A stretch of 64,000 nucleotides of DNA, from positions 4,774,001 through 4,838,000 of the forward strand of contig NZ_CP030051.1 in the NCBI RefSeq assembly GCF_004114975.1, in the 5' to 3' direction. Source of the DNA: Bradyrhizobium guangdongense. Its GTDB lineage: Bacteria; Pseudomonadota; Alphaproteobacteria; Rhizobiales; Xanthobacteraceae. Position 1 is the first letter of the stretch; each line of letters opens with the position of its first letter. The position numbers were made by a program, and so were the translations under genes. Below are positions 46,071 through 57,047 of the stretch, in pieces. The notes below the pieces were generated by a model. It saw only the letters and a program-made list of their open reading frames with translations. It did no database searches and had not been told where the DNA came from.

Positions 46071-46871
46071 ATGAAACACGAGACCGTGCGCGCGAACGCG
46101 TTCGCCATGCCGCTAACGAACCCGGCCTTTCCGCCGGGGCCATATCGGTTCGTCAACCGCGAATACTTTATCATCCAATACCGGACCGATCCCGATGCTT
46201 TACGCCGGATCGTGCCGGAGCCGCTGGAGCTGGCCGAGCCGGTGGTGAACTACGAATTCATCCGCATGCCTGACTCGACGGGCTTCGGCGACTACACCGA
46301 AAGCGGACAAGTCATCCCCGTGAGCTACAAGGGCCAGGCCGGCAGCTTCGTGCACCAGATGTTCCTGAACGATCATCCGCCGATTGCAGGCGGCCGCGAG
46401 CTATGGGGGTTTCCCAAGAAGCTGGCGCAGCCGAATCTCGCGGTCGAGATCGACACCCTGGTCGGCACCTTGAACTACGGCTCGGTGCGCATCGCGACCG
46501 GCACCATGGGCTACAAGCATCGGGCCCTCGACGCGGCGACCGAAGCGCGCAAACTCGCGGCGCCCAATTTCCTGCTCAAGATCATCCCGCATGTCGACGG
46601 TACGGCACGTATCTGCGAACTCGTGCGCTTTCATTGCGAGGATATCACGGTGAAGGGCGCCTGGACCGGACCTGCTGCGCTTGAGCTCTACTCCCACGCG
46701 CTCGCGCCCGTCGCCGAATTGCCCGTGTTGCAGGTGCTCTCGGCCAAGCACGTGGTCGCTGACCTGACTCTCGGCCTCGGCACGGTGGTCCACGATTATC
46801 TGTCCCCGGCTGCAGTCTCACGGCGACGCGGTACCGAATCCGAAATCTTGATCGAAGGCAACGCCGGCTGA
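46071..46871 (+). CDS. adc: Acetoacetate decarboxylase
   Basis: 266 residues. It converts acetoacetate to acetone and CO2 through a Schiff base. The active-site segment [14 protein letters not shown] contains the paired lysines (116 and 117) that correspond to the Schiff-base lysine and its neighbour in the clostridial enzyme. The N-terminal [17 protein letters not shown] block and the [17 protein letters not shown] segment are family-typical. The downstream patatin and 3-hydroxybutyrate dehydrogenase suggest a ketone-body or polyhydroxybutyrate degradation unit. Confidence 0.92.
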   Translation: MKHETVRANAFAMPLTNPAFPPGPYRFVNREYFIIQYRTDPDALRRIVPEPLELAEPVVNYEFIRMPDSTGFGDYTESGQVIPVSYKGQAGSFVHQMFLNDHPPIAGGRELWGFPKKLAQPNLAVEIDTLVGTLNYGSVRIATGTMGYKHRALDAATEARKLAAPNFLLKIIPHVDGTARICELVRFHCEDITVKGAWTGPAALELYSHALAPVAELPVLQVLSAKHVVADLTLGLGTVVHDYLSPAAVSRRRGTESEILIEGNAG

Positions 46872-46894
46872 GCCGCATGCAAGGAGTCTTGGCC

Positions 46895-48064
46895 ATGTTG
46901 AACGTGATGCGCGAGCAAACTGAACTGCAGCAAACAAGGTCGCTGCCATACGATGTCGTCGCCCTGGTGCTGCAAGGCGGCGGCGCGCTGGGCGCCTATC
47001 AGGCTGGAGTCTACGAGGGTCTGCACGAGGCCGGCATCCGGCCGAACTGGCTGGCCGGCATCTCGATCGGTGCACTTAATGCCGCCATCATCGCCGGCTC
47101 GCCAGAAGCCGAGCGCGTGGATCGACTGCGCGAGTTCTGGGAAACCATCTGCGCCTTTTCGATCGAGTGGCCCGCCGGTGAGGGACTGGCCAATGCCCTG
47201 CCCTTTGCTTTCGATATCAACTCGGTGCGCAATGCGATGGCGGCGATGCGGGCGCTGGTGCAGGGCCAGCCAGGTTTCTTCAAGCCGCGCTTTCCGTCGC
47301 CGCTGTGGTCGCCGTTCTCGGGCGACGCTGCGACCAGCTTCTACGACACCGCACCGTTGCAGAAAACGCTGGAGCGGCTTGTCGACTTCGACCGTCTGAA
47401 CTCGGGCGACGTGCGCGTTTCCGTCGGTGCGGTCAACGTCCGCTCCGGCAACCTGACCTATTTCGACACCGCCGAGCGCCGGCTGGGGCCCAGGCATTTC
47501 ATGGCTTCAGGAGCGCTGCCGCCCGGATTCCCTGCAGTCGAAATCGAAGGCGAGCACTACTGGGATGGCGGTGTGGTTTCGAATACGCCTCTGTCCCGCG
47601 TGCTCTCCGGTGAACCCTGCGACACGCTGGCTTTCCAGATCGACCTTTGGTCGGCCAAGGGCCGCGTTCCCTACGACATGATGGAAGTGTCGAGCCGGCA
47701 GAAGGACATCCAGTATTCGAGCCGCACGCGCGCGGTCACCGATCAGATGCTGCGAATGCAAAAGATGCGTCAGGCGCTACAGCGGACCATCGAGAAACTG
47801 CCGGAAGCCGCAAAGCAAGACCCGGAAATCCGCGCCATCGCGGATCTGGCGCGCCATCGCTCGCACAACATCATTCACCTGATCTATCAGACCAAGCCCC
47901 ATGAGGGTCATTCCAGGGACTACGAGTTCGGACTGAGCGCGATGCGCGCCCACTGGCAGAGCGGACTGGAAGACATCCGCCGCACGCTGGCCGACGGCCG
48001 TCGCCTCGACCCGCCGCCACCCGAGCTTGGCATCGTCACCCATGACATTCACCGCCGCGACTGA
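46895..48064 (+). CDS. Patatin-like phospholipase
   Basis: 389 residues. Oxyanion-hole GGGALGAYQAG (28-38), nucleophile Ser57 in GISIG, and the catalytic Asp224 in WDGG. The C-terminal region (SSRQKDIQYSSRTRAVTDQM) matches the DUF3734-type tail. ATG 46895 with AAGGAG upstream is chosen over 46877. No signal peptide. Between acetoacetate decarboxylase and hydroxybutyrate dehydrogenase, it may act on a hydroxybutyrate ester or oligomer, or on a lipid; context alone supports this. Confidence 0.87.
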   Translation: MLNVMREQTELQQTRSLPYDVVALVLQGGGALGAYQAGVYEGLHEAGIRPNWLAGISIGALNAAIIAGSPEAERVDRLREFWETICAFSIEWPAGEGLANALPFAFDINSVRNAMAAMRALVQGQPGFFKPRFPSPLWSPFSGDAATSFYDTAPLQKTLERLVDFDRLNSGDVRVSVGAVNVRSGNLTYFDTAERRLGPRHFMASGALPPGFPAVEIEGEHYWDGGVVSNTPLSRVLSGEPCDTLAFQIDLWSAKGRVPYDMMEVSSRQKDIQYSSRTRAVTDQMLRMQKMRQALQRTIEKLPEAAKQDPEIRAIADLARHRSHNIIHLIYQTKPHEGHSRDYEFGLSAMRAHWQSGLEDIRRTLADGRRLDPPPPELGIVTHDIHRRD

Positions 48065-48106
48065 GCTCTCGGCCCATTCATCTCCTGCTCATCGAAAGGA
48101 AATACC

Positions 48107-48889
48107 ATGTTGAACGGCAAGGTAGCCATCGTTACCGGATCGACCAGCGGTATCGGACTTGGCATTGCGAAGGAACTCGCCAAGCTCGGCGCTGACATCG
48201 TGCTGAACGGTTTCGGCGACGCCGGCGAGATCGAGACTATTCGCAAAGGCATCGCGCGCGAGCATGGCGTGCGCGTCATCTATGACGGCGCGGACATGTC
48301 GAAGGGCGAGGCGGTGCGTGGCCTCATCGACGCCACCATCGAGAAGTTTGGGCGGGTGGATATCCTCGTCAACAATGCCGGCATCCAGTTCACCGCGCCA
48401 GTCGATGAATTTCCGCCCGCCAAATGGCATGCCATCCTCGACATCAACCTGTCCGCGGCGTTCCACGGCATCGCGCGGGCCCTGCCGCAAATGAAAAAGC
48501 GGGGCTGGGGCCGGATCGTCAACATCGCCTCGGCGCACGGCCTCGTCGCCTCGACCCACAAGGCGGCTTACGTCGCGGCGAAACACGGCCTGGTCGGCCT
48601 CACCAAGGTGGTGGGCCTCGAGACGGCCGGGAGCGGAGTGACCTGCAACGCGATCTGCCCCGGCTGGGTGCGCACGCCACTCGTCGAAAAGCAGATCAGC
48701 GACATGGCTGCGCAGCGAGGCATCAGCCAGCAGGAAGCGACCGAGGAGCTTCTCGCCGAGAAGCAGCCCTCACTGCAATTCGCTTCTCCGGAGCAGCTTG
48801 GCGGCAGCGTCGCTTTTCTCTGTTCGGCTGCGGCAGACCAGATCACCGGCACGGCGATCTCTGTCGATGGCGGCTGGACCGCACGGTAG
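48107..48889 (+). CDS. bdhA: 3-hydroxybutyrate dehydrogenase
   Basis: 260-residue SDR enzyme. The NAD-binding motif is TGSTSGIG (10-17), NNAG lies near residue 90, and the catalytic Ser-Tyr-Lys set appears in IASAHG and AAYVAAKHG. The family-specific segment CPGWVRTPLVEKQI near residue 187 points to D-3-hydroxybutyrate. It oxidises 3-hydroxybutyrate to acetoacetate, which the adc product upstream could decarboxylate. Length equals that of known BDH enzymes. Confidence 0.92.
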   Translation: MLNGKVAIVTGSTSGIGLGIAKELAKLGADIVLNGFGDAGEIETIRKGIAREHGVRVIYDGADMSKGEAVRGLIDATIEKFGRVDILVNNAGIQFTAPVDEFPPAKWHAILDINLSAAFHGIARALPQMKKRGWGRIVNIASAHGLVASTHKAAYVAAKHGLVGLTKVVGLETAGSGVTCNAICPGWVRTPLVEKQISDMAAQRGISQQEATEELLAEKQPSLQFASPEQLGGSVAFLCSAAADQITGTAISVDGGWTAR

Positions 48890-48929
48890 CCGCGAGAATG
48901 GGCAGAGCTGTCAACGGTAGGAGGACATC

Positions 48930-49961
48930 GTGGCGCATCCCAACAAGAAGAAGGTTATCGGCTTGTTGCTATGCCTCGGCTCCGTCGTGACCATGCTGGC
49001 CGGATGGACCTATGCCCATTCGGGCGAGACGTCGACGGACAACGCCTATATTCGTGGCGACGTCACCTCGCTCGCGCCGAAGGTTGCGGGCTACGTCACG
49101 GCAGTGGAGGTTCGGGACAACCAAGCCGTCCATAAGGGCGATGTCCTGTTCCGGATCGACGATCGGGATTACCGCACGCGGCTGGCGCAAGCCGAGGCCA
49201 ATGTCGAGGCCGCGCAGGCCCGCCTCGCTAATGTCGATGCGGAGATCCCGCTTCAGGATGCGCTGATCCGGCAGGCCGAGGCGCAGAAGCGTTCGAGTAT
49301 GGCCGAGATGGCTCTGGCCACCAAAGCCTCCGATCGGCGCCGCGAGCTGATCCGTACGAATGCGGTCAGCCAGGCCCAGGTTGACGAAAGCGATGCGGCG
49401 CTGTCGAAAGCTGAAGCAGCTGTCTCCGCAGCGGCCGCCACGGTGGAGGCGCAGAAGCAGCGCATCGCCGTCCTCGCCAGTCAGCGCGAGGCGGCGCTGG
49501 CCGCCGTGGCACAGGCGCGGGCCGCCCGCGACCTCGCCCAGATCGATCTCGACAATACCATTGTGCATGCGCCAGTCGACGGCGTAATCGGCAACCGCCA
49601 GGTCCGTGTGGGCCGCCTTGTCGCGCCGGGCACTTCCCTGCTCGACATCGTACCGGTCAGCGATGTGTGGGTCGTGGCGAACTTCAAGGAGACCCAGATC
49701 GAACGGATCCGGCCCGGCCAGCGCGTCCGCATCATCGTCGATAGCTATTCGGACCAGCCTCTACAAGGTGTCGTGGACAGCTTTGCGCCCGGCAGCGGCT
49801 CCGCCTTCAGCATGCTGCCGACAGACAACGCAACCGGAAACTTCGTTCGCGTCGTTCAGCGCGTGCCGGTGAAGATCCGCTTCGCAATCAATCCGTTGCC
49901 CGGCCGGCTCGTGCCCGGCCTGTCCGCGCGCGTCGACGTCGACCACGGGAGCGGCTCATGA
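48930..49961 (+). CDS. HlyD/EmrA-type membrane fusion protein
   Basis: 343 residues. One N-terminal membrane helix (about 9-27), then a lipoyl half-motif (AYIRGDVTSLAPKVAGYV), a long coiled coil (about 85-190), and the second half-motif (IVHAPVDGVIGNRQVRVGRL) with a beta-barrel. GTG start with AGGAGG upstream. Its stop overlaps the start of the MFS pump (ATGA), so the two form an EmrAB-like export pair across the envelope. Confidence 0.9.
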   Translation: MAHPNKKKVIGLLLCLGSVVTMLAGWTYAHSGETSTDNAYIRGDVTSLAPKVAGYVTAVEVRDNQAVHKGDVLFRIDDRDYRTRLAQAEANVEAAQARLANVDAEIPLQDALIRQAEAQKRSSMAEMALATKASDRRRELIRTNAVSQAQVDESDAALSKAEAAVSAAAATVEAQKQRIAVLASQREAALAAVAQARAARDLAQIDLDNTIVHAPVDGVIGNRQVRVGRLVAPGTSLLDIVPVSDVWVVANFKETQIERIRPGQRVRIIVDSYSDQPLQGVVDSFAPGSGSAFSMLPTDNATGNFVRVVQRVPVKIRFAINPLPGRLVPGLSARVDVDHGSGS

Positions 49962-51640
49962 TCAAGGTCGCGTGCACCATACCAAGCCGCGGACGATCCG
50001 CCGCAGGACCCCTTCTCGTCACGGGCATTGTGATCGCCACCTTAACGGATGCCATCGCGAGCACCGTGCTGTCGCTCGGGCGTGGCTATATCATCGGCGA
50101 CACCCACACCACTCCCGATGAGTTCGCCTGGCTCGATATCGGATACACAGCGCTGAAGCTGATTGGCTTCATAGCCACTCCCTGGCTGATGCAGCGTGTC
50201 GATGCGTGCCGCCTCGTCATCTGTTCAACCCTGGTCATGGGCGGGGCGTGCGGCATCACCGCCACTAGCGCCGGGCTGGACCTGCTGATCGCGCTGCGCA
50301 TGGTGCAGGGCTTCTCTGGCGCCCTCCTGCTTGTCGCAGGCCAGGCGATCATTTTCCGCGCCTATCCGCGATCCCAGCAGGCAATCCTTCAGGCGTTGTT
50401 TGCGATGGGATCGGTCGTGGCACCCGCGACCGCCGCTCCGGCACTGCAGGGCTGGTTGATCGACAATCGGTCCTGGACATGGATTTTCTTCAGCGTCGTT
50501 CCGCTGGCGCTGGCGGCTGCCGGCCTGCTCCTGATCGCCGGCAACCCGCGGTCCGGTACGCTCGTCCGCCGTCCGCTTGACTGGATCGGCCTCTCATTGA
50601 TCTCGATCGCACTCTTCAGTCTGACCTATGTTCTCAATCAGGGCAGTCGCTGGAACTGGTTCGAGGCGCCCGGAATCCTCTGGCTCACAGTGACCGGAGC
50701 GGCCGCGTTTCTGGCATTTCTCGGCCAGCGATTAATGGCTGGAGGTCGCGGCCTGATCGACTTCACCCCATTTCAATCGGAAGACTTTTCCTTCGCGTTC
50801 ATTGTCAGTTTTGTTGCGGGCGCCGCATTGTTCGGCAGCGCGTTCCTGATTCCCTCTTTTGCCGTCTCAGTGCTGGCATTCAGGCCCACCGACGCCGGCC
50901 TCTTGTTGTTGCCAAGCGGTGCGTTCTTCGTTGGCACGCTCCTCGTCGCCGTCTTCCTGATGCAGGTTCGCCGCGTTCCGCCGGTCGCCACGGTGCCCCT
51001 TGGTATTCTGACGATCATGGTGGCGATGTGGATGTTGTCTGGCTCGGCCAGCGAAAGCGGCGCGCACGACATGATGGCTGCCGTCCTCTTGCGCGGGCTC
51101 GGACTAGGCTTCCTGTTTCTATCGATCACCCTGATTGCTTTCAGCAACCTCAACCAAGGCAACCGCGCCTCCGGCATAGGCCTCTTCAATACTGGTCGAC
51201 AGCTTGGCGGCCTCATCGGCGTGGCCGTCCTCCAGACCTTGATCGAGCACAACGTCGCTGGCAACGTCACCGTGCTGGGGGCCAGTCTGACTGCCGGAGT
51301 TCCTGCAGTCAGCGAGCGGCTAAGGATGACGGCAGCATTGCTCGCCGCTGAAGGAATGGACGCACTGGCCAGCCGGGCTTCGACGTTGCTGCTGGACCGC
51401 GCGGTCATTCGTCAGTCCACCGTGATCGCCTTCGACACGGCCTTCAACGCAGTCGCCTTGCTTTTTGTCATCGCGGCGCCGGTTCTGGTTGGCGTCAAGA
51501 TTGGCCTTTCGCTATACTCGAAGCTGCGCACTGTACCCCGGACGGACCCGCCTAGCATTGCCGGCCCTGTTAGTTTGCCGCCTCGCCTGGCTAATTCTCC
51601 GCATACCCCTGACTGGCGACGGTCCTGCTTGCAAGACTGA
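49958..51640 (+). CDS. DHA2-family (EmrB-like) MFS efflux pump
   Basis: 560 residues with about 14 membrane helices. The alanine/glycine-rich helix around GIGLFNTGRQLGGLIGVAVL is typical of DHA2 drug exporters. N-terminal helices contain DAIASTVLSLGRGYI, lacking the usual DxTIVN motif of EmrB. It pairs with the preceding HlyD protein. Substrate unknown; an export role for hydrophobic acids or drugs is the usual guess. Confidence 0.87.
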   Translation: MIKVACTIPSRGRSAAGPLLVTGIVIATLTDAIASTVLSLGRGYIIGDTHTTPDEFAWLDIGYTALKLIGFIATPWLMQRVDACRLVICSTLVMGGACGITATSAGLDLLIALRMVQGFSGALLLVAGQAIIFRAYPRSQQAILQALFAMGSVVAPATAAPALQGWLIDNRSWTWIFFSVVPLALAAAGLLLIAGNPRSGTLVRRPLDWIGLSLISIALFSLTYVLNQGSRWNWFEAPGILWLTVTGAAAFLAFLGQRLMAGGRGLIDFTPFQSEDFSFAFIVSFVAGAALFGSAFLIPSFAVSVLAFRPTDAGLLLLPSGAFFVGTLLVAVFLMQVRRVPPVATVPLGILTIMVAMWMLSGSASESGAHDMMAAVLLRGLGLGFLFLSITLIAFSNLNQGNRASGIGLFNTGRQLGGLIGVAVLQTLIEHNVAGNVTVLGASLTAGVPAVSERLRMTAALLAAEGMDALASRASTLLLDRAVIRQSTVIAFDTAFNAVALLFVIAAPVLVGVKIGLSLYSKLRTVPRTDPPSIAGPVSLPPRLANSPHTPDWRRSCLQD

Positions 51641-51784
51641 AACCCGCCAGGCGAAGAAGCAGCCAATCTTCTGCGCTTTGGGTTCGGTCGATCAGGAGCA
51701 GTCAACACGTTCCGTGAACGCGTCATCGACGTCCAAAGGAGGACGGGCGCAATCTCCGGACTTGTCCTGCTCGTTCCAGCAGCT

Positions 51785-51989
51785 TTGGCCATGCAGGTGG
51801 AAGTTAGCGCTGGTGAGCTTGCAACGCTCGTATGGGTCTACTCGCAATTCGATCTGATCCACGCTGTGGTTCTATTTGCGCGACGGCAAAGCGGACAAAG
51901 GCGGCAGCATCAGAGCCGTTTTCTACGTCTCAGGAGCGCTGGAGACTATTGTTCTTATTGCCACGACGACCGTTGCAACCATCCGTTGA
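51785..51989 (+). pseudogene. Remnant of a small membrane protein
   Basis: Reads ELATLVWVYSQFDLIHAVV, then after a one-base shift WFYLRDGKADKGGSIRAVFY and SGALETIVLIATTTVATIR before TGA at 51987. The last piece looks like a genuine C-terminus. The start of the gene is missing. Confidence 0.4.
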
Positions 51990-52124
51990 CATATCAGGCA
52001 ATGGGGCTGCTGGCGAGCGCGACAAAACGGGCTTCTTGCCTTTTGCCAGCCTCGCGTCAGTGTAAATGTCAGCTTTTGCGCCAAGAGCTGCCTCCATCGA
52101 CTCAAACTTTTGCGAACAAACTGC

Positions 52125-52225
52125 CTCTTCTGCGCTTTCGCCGGCATCCAGCCGATAGCGTCAGCGGCCGCTCGGACACGCCCTTGATGGGCCAATTTAC
52201 AGCTACTATTTCGGCCTGCGGGGCT
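52125..52225 (+). repeat. Dispersed degenerate repeat, copy 2
   Basis: Counterpart of 37501-37600 in the same orientation, with the shared blocks TCTGCGCTTTCGC, AGCCGATA and CGTCAGCGG. Confidence 0.5.
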
Positions 52226-52302
52226 CGAGACGTGCTCGCCTTTCGTCCCGCTCGGCCGCTGTCGCAAGAACCTAGCAATGGACACAGACCACGGTACGTG
52301 GC

Positions 52303-52996
52303 CTAGTCGCCAGTCGGGGTAATGCGAAACTCGATAACCTCTGGCAAACCGCGCAGATGTTTAGCAAGTCTTTCTGCATTAAGCCGGTCGCGGCTCTTGA
52401 TCGTCATGCGGTATTCAAACTGCCGCCCGCGTTCGCTTAACCGGGACGACAGGTTGGCGATGGTAAACCCGTGAGCGCCGATCATCTTGTGGACTTCGTC
52501 TTCACCCATGACCCGATCTCGGGCAAACCGAAGCATATGATGGGCGTAAAACTCGCTAGGCAACCGAGCCTCGATATACCTGAACAAAGGCGAGCACAAT
52601 CAGAGTCGCGAGAGCACCGACAACGGCAGCAAACCAGAACCCTATTCCGACCAGAACACCGATGGCCGCGGTAACCCAAATGGACGCCGCCGTTGTCAGT
52701 CCGCGCACGGTCAGGCCCTCCTTAAAGATGACTCCCGCGCCCAGAAACCCAATGCCGGTCATGATCCCCTGCGCCATGCGCGTCGGGTCGGTTCGGATCG
52801 CATCATGTTCAAGCAACGTCATCCACTGGTGCTGATAGACGGTTACGATCATCAGAATCGCTGATGCGACGCACACCAGAGAATGGGTTCTAAACCCTGC
52901 CGGTCGACCGTGAAACGTACGCTCGAATCCAATCATCGCGCCTATGACGAGGGCACCCGTCACTCTGACGACGATCACAAATTCATCGTGCCCCAT
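52303..52996 (-). pseudogene. MgtC/SapB-family membrane protein, split by a frameshift
   Basis: The N-terminal part (146 residues from 52996 to 52556) carries the MgtC membrane domain, with IGAMIGFERTFHGRPAGFRTH and GIMTGIGFLGAGVIFKEG. It ends at TAG 52556 shortly after LIVLAFVQ. The C-terminal soluble domain (EFYAHHMLRFARDRVMGEDE to ITPTGD) lies in another frame, ending at 52303. The two would join by a one-base shift near 52585, giving the normal length of about 230. Either it is a pseudogene, a split pair, or a frameshifting gene. Confidence 0.75.
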
Positions 52997-53219
52997 GGCT
53001 CACGCCCCGTAAAATTACATTTGTCACACGTGATGATCATATGTATAGTCCACTAATTCAAGCTGCTAAATAGGGTGCGTCAAAAGAGGATAACGTCCGA
53101 ACCTCAAATCGCGTGTTACAAAATCGTTCAACGCGCAGAGACAAGGCGCGAAGTCAATCCAGCGATAGACCGCGGGCGCGACGGATCTACAGCGGGAGGA
53201 GGTATCCAGCAGAGGCGTC

Positions 53220-54044
53220 ATGGTCCGAATCATTCAGATTTCCGATACGCATCTCAGCCCGAGCAAGCAGCACTTCGATGCAAACTGGACGCCGCTTGCG
53301 CGATGGATCGCGCATCATAAACCAGATCTCGTCATACATACCGGCGATGTAACGGTCGACGCCGCCGATCAGGAAGCCGACGCAGCCTATTGCGCAACTC
53401 AACTGGCGTCGCTCGGCGTCCCGTTCGTGGCGGTTCCGGGAAATCATGACGTCGGCGAGGTGGGCAATCTGCATCAGCCGGTGAATGAGGAGCGGCTCGA
53501 TCGCTTTCGTCGACATTTCGGCGACGACTGCTGGCTACGCGATCTGGACGGGTGGCGCCTGATTGGGCTCAATTCGATGATCTTCGGCGGCGGCCCCGAG
53601 GAGGCGCGGCAAACCGAATGGCTCAAAGCCGCGATGGCCGATGCTGCTGGGCGTCGCCTTGCCTGGTTCACGCATCGGCCACTGTTCATCGAATCACCGA
53701 CCGAGGGCGACACCGGTTACTGGTCGGTCAAACCGGAGCCACGCCGCGCCCTGCTCGAATTGCTGCATCGCTACCGGGTCGAGATCGTAGCCAGCGGTCA
53801 TCTGCATCGCTGGCACGAGATCCGGCTAAACGGAACGCACTACGTCTGGGGGCCGGCGGCCGGCTTTCTGGTCGGTGAGAAACTGGCGCCGCCAATGGGC
53901 GGCGCCGCCCGGCTCGGCGCAGTGGTCTACGACATCGAGGGCGAGAACATCGAGGTGAGCATTCGTCCGGTGCCTGGCCTTACCGATTACTGGATCGACG
54001 ACGTCGTTCATGAAGTTTATCCGCCCCGAAAAGCTGAGGACTAA
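53220..54044 (+). CDS. GpdQ-like metallophosphodiesterase
   Basis: 274 residues, exactly the size of Enterobacter GpdQ. Metal ligands: Asp9 and His11 (SDTHL), Asp43 (GDVT), Asn75-His76 (GNHD), His152 (THRPLF), His194 and His196 (GHLHR). Class III cyclic nucleotide or glycerophosphodiester phosphodiesterase. ATG 53220 has AGAGG upstream. It is the first gene of an operon with a Ugp-type importer; the next gene starts 6 bp later. It most likely hydrolyses a phosphodiester delivered by that importer. Confidence 0.9.
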   Translation: MVRIIQISDTHLSPSKQHFDANWTPLARWIAHHKPDLVIHTGDVTVDAADQEADAAYCATQLASLGVPFVAVPGNHDVGEVGNLHQPVNEERLDRFRRHFGDDCWLRDLDGWRLIGLNSMIFGGGPEEARQTEWLKAAMADAAGRRLAWFTHRPLFIESPTEGDTGYWSVKPEPRRALLELLHRYRVEIVASGHLHRWHEIRLNGTHYVWGPAAGFLVGEKLAPPMGGAARLGAVVYDIEGENIEVSIRPVPGLTDYWIDDVVHEVYPPRKAED

Positions 54045-54050
54045 TCCGCG

Positions 54051-55213
<1,163 letters not shown>

Positions 55214-55217
<4 letters not shown>

Positions 55218-56143
55218 CCACCGCCGCGGTCGAGATCGCCCCGCTCGGCGCCGCGCCGCCGGCCAGCCGCCAACGCTGGATCGAGCGGTTCGCGGGGCTG
55301 GGCTTTGCCGCGCCGGCCTTCATCCTGCTGGTGCTGACAAATCTGGCGCCTCTTGCCGCCCTCGCATTCCTGAGCTTCACCAATTACGAGCTGGGCGCGC
55401 TCGACTTCTCGTTGGTCGGCCTCAAGAACTTCAACTCGGCGCTCCAGGATCCCGTGATCCGGCGTTCGGTGACCAACACCCTGCTCTATGTCGCGATCGT
55501 GGTGCCCGGCGGCGTCCTGATCTCGCTGCTGGTCGCAATCCTGATCCATCAGCGCAAGCGTACGCGCAGCCTCTATGAGGTCATCTACTTCCTCCCGGTC
55601 ACCTCGACGCTCATCGCAATGGCCACGATGTGGCAGTTCTTGCTGCATCCGACCCTCGGGCTCGTCAATCAGGTCCTCAAGAGCCTGGGTTTAGGGCCGA
55701 CGGCATTCCTGAGCGAGCCCGGCCTCGTCATCCCGACCCTCGCCGCGATCGGCATCTGGCAGCTCATCGGTTTCAACATGGTGCTATTCCTCGCCGGGCT
55801 CTCGGCGATCCCCAGGGATCTCTACGAGGCGCTCGACATCGACGGCGCGAGCCATCCCGTCGACCGCTTCCTCAAAGTGACGTGGCCGATGCTCGGTCCG
55901 ACCACGATGTTCGTGACGGTGACGACCTTCATCACGGCCTTCAAGATCTTCGACACGGTCGCGGTGATGACCCGTGGCGGCCCCGGAGGTTCATCCGAGG
56001 TGCTGCTGTATGCGATCTATCTCGAAGGGTTTCAGTATTTTCACATGAGCTATGCGGCGACCCTCACGCTGGTCTTCCTGGCGTTCACGCTGGTGTTCTC
56101 CGTGCTGCAGACCTTCGTCCTCGACCGCCGGGTGCACTACTGA
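55214..56143 (+). CDS. ugpA: CUT1-family permease, UgpA type
   Basis: 309 residues, six membrane helices. The EAA loop reads YEALDIDGASHPVDRFLKVTWP near residue 200, the coupling motif for the ATPase. ATG overlaps the stop of the ATPase gene, and its own stop overlaps the next start (TGATG), so the three genes are translationally coupled. Confidence 0.9.
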
Positions 56144-57018
56144 TGCATCAGCCAGCCACGATCCTCCGCCCTTCCGCTCCGGTCGCGATCCGGATACGCC
56201 GCCTCGTCTCGCTCGCACTCGTGCACGCGGTGCTGATCGGCGGCGCCGTCTTCATGCTGCTGCCCTTTGTCTTCATGCTGACGAGCGCGATCAAGCCGCC
56301 AGGCGAGATCTTCGAGGCGACGTTTCGGCTCTGGCCGCGTCAGTTCTATGGATGGCAGAACTTCGATTCCGCCCTGAGCACCGCGCCGTTGCTGCGCTTC
56401 CTGCTCAACGGACTGATCGTCTGCGGCGGAATTCTCATCGTCCAGCTGCTGGTCGCAATTCCCTGCGCCTACGCGCTCGCCAAGCTGAAATTTCCGGGAC
56501 GCCCGGTCCTCTTCTCGCTGGTCCTGCTCGGGCTCTGCATTCCGGTCCAGGCGCCCTCGCTCCCGCTCTACATCGCGTTCGCCGAGCTCGGCATTCTCAA
56601 CACCTACCTCTCGATGATGATGCCGTTCTTCCTGTCGGTCTTCGCGATCTTCCTGTTCCGGCAGTTCTTCAAATCCTATCCGGACGAGATCATCCAAGCG
56701 GCGCGGCTCGATGGCGTCGGCGAATTCGAAATCGTCTGGCGCATCGTCGTGCCGAGCGCCTGGCCCGCCATTGCGGCGTTCTCGATCTTCTCGGTCGTGG
56801 CGCACTGGAACGACCTCTATTGGCCGCTCATCGTCGTCTCCGACACCAAGCTCGCAACACCACCGCTCGGCATGATGTATTTCGCCGATTCCGAGCTGGG
56901 CTCGAATTACGGCGCGCTGGCCGCCGGTGCCACCATCATCACCGCGCCGCTGGTGATCGCGTTCCTGATCGCGCGGCGGCATTTCATCGCCGGCATCACG
57001 ATGACCGGAATCAAGTGA
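56143..57018 (+). CDS. ugpE: CUT1-family permease, UgpE type
   Basis: 291 residues with six membrane helices. EAA loop IIQAARLDGVGEFEIVWRIV near residue 185, and the typical end (IARRHFIAGITMTGIK). The ATG overlaps the ugpA stop by one base. It forms the second half of the heterodimeric channel. Confidence 0.9.
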   Translation: MHQPATILRPSAPVAIRIRRLVSLALVHAVLIGGAVFMLLPFVFMLTSAIKPPGEIFEATFRLWPRQFYGWQNFDSALSTAPLLRFLLNGLIVCGGILIVQLLVAIPCAYALAKLKFPGRPVLFSLVLLGLCIPVQAPSLPLYIAFAELGILNTYLSMMMPFFLSVFAIFLFRQFFKSYPDEIIQAARLDGVGEFEIVWRIVVPSAWPAIAAFSIFSVVAHWNDLYWPLIVVSDTKLATPPLGMMYFADSELGSNYGALAAGATIITAPLVIAFLIARRHFIAGITMTGIK

Positions 57019-57047
57019 CGTCAACCACTGCCAGGGGAGACACTGTC

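Larger units (their letters stand above)
51641..52302. other. Decayed region after efflux operon
   Basis: 662 bases without an intact gene. It holds one short remnant (51785-51989) and the second copy of a degenerate repeat (52125-52225). Frames found here are mutually inconsistent. Confidence 0.5.
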
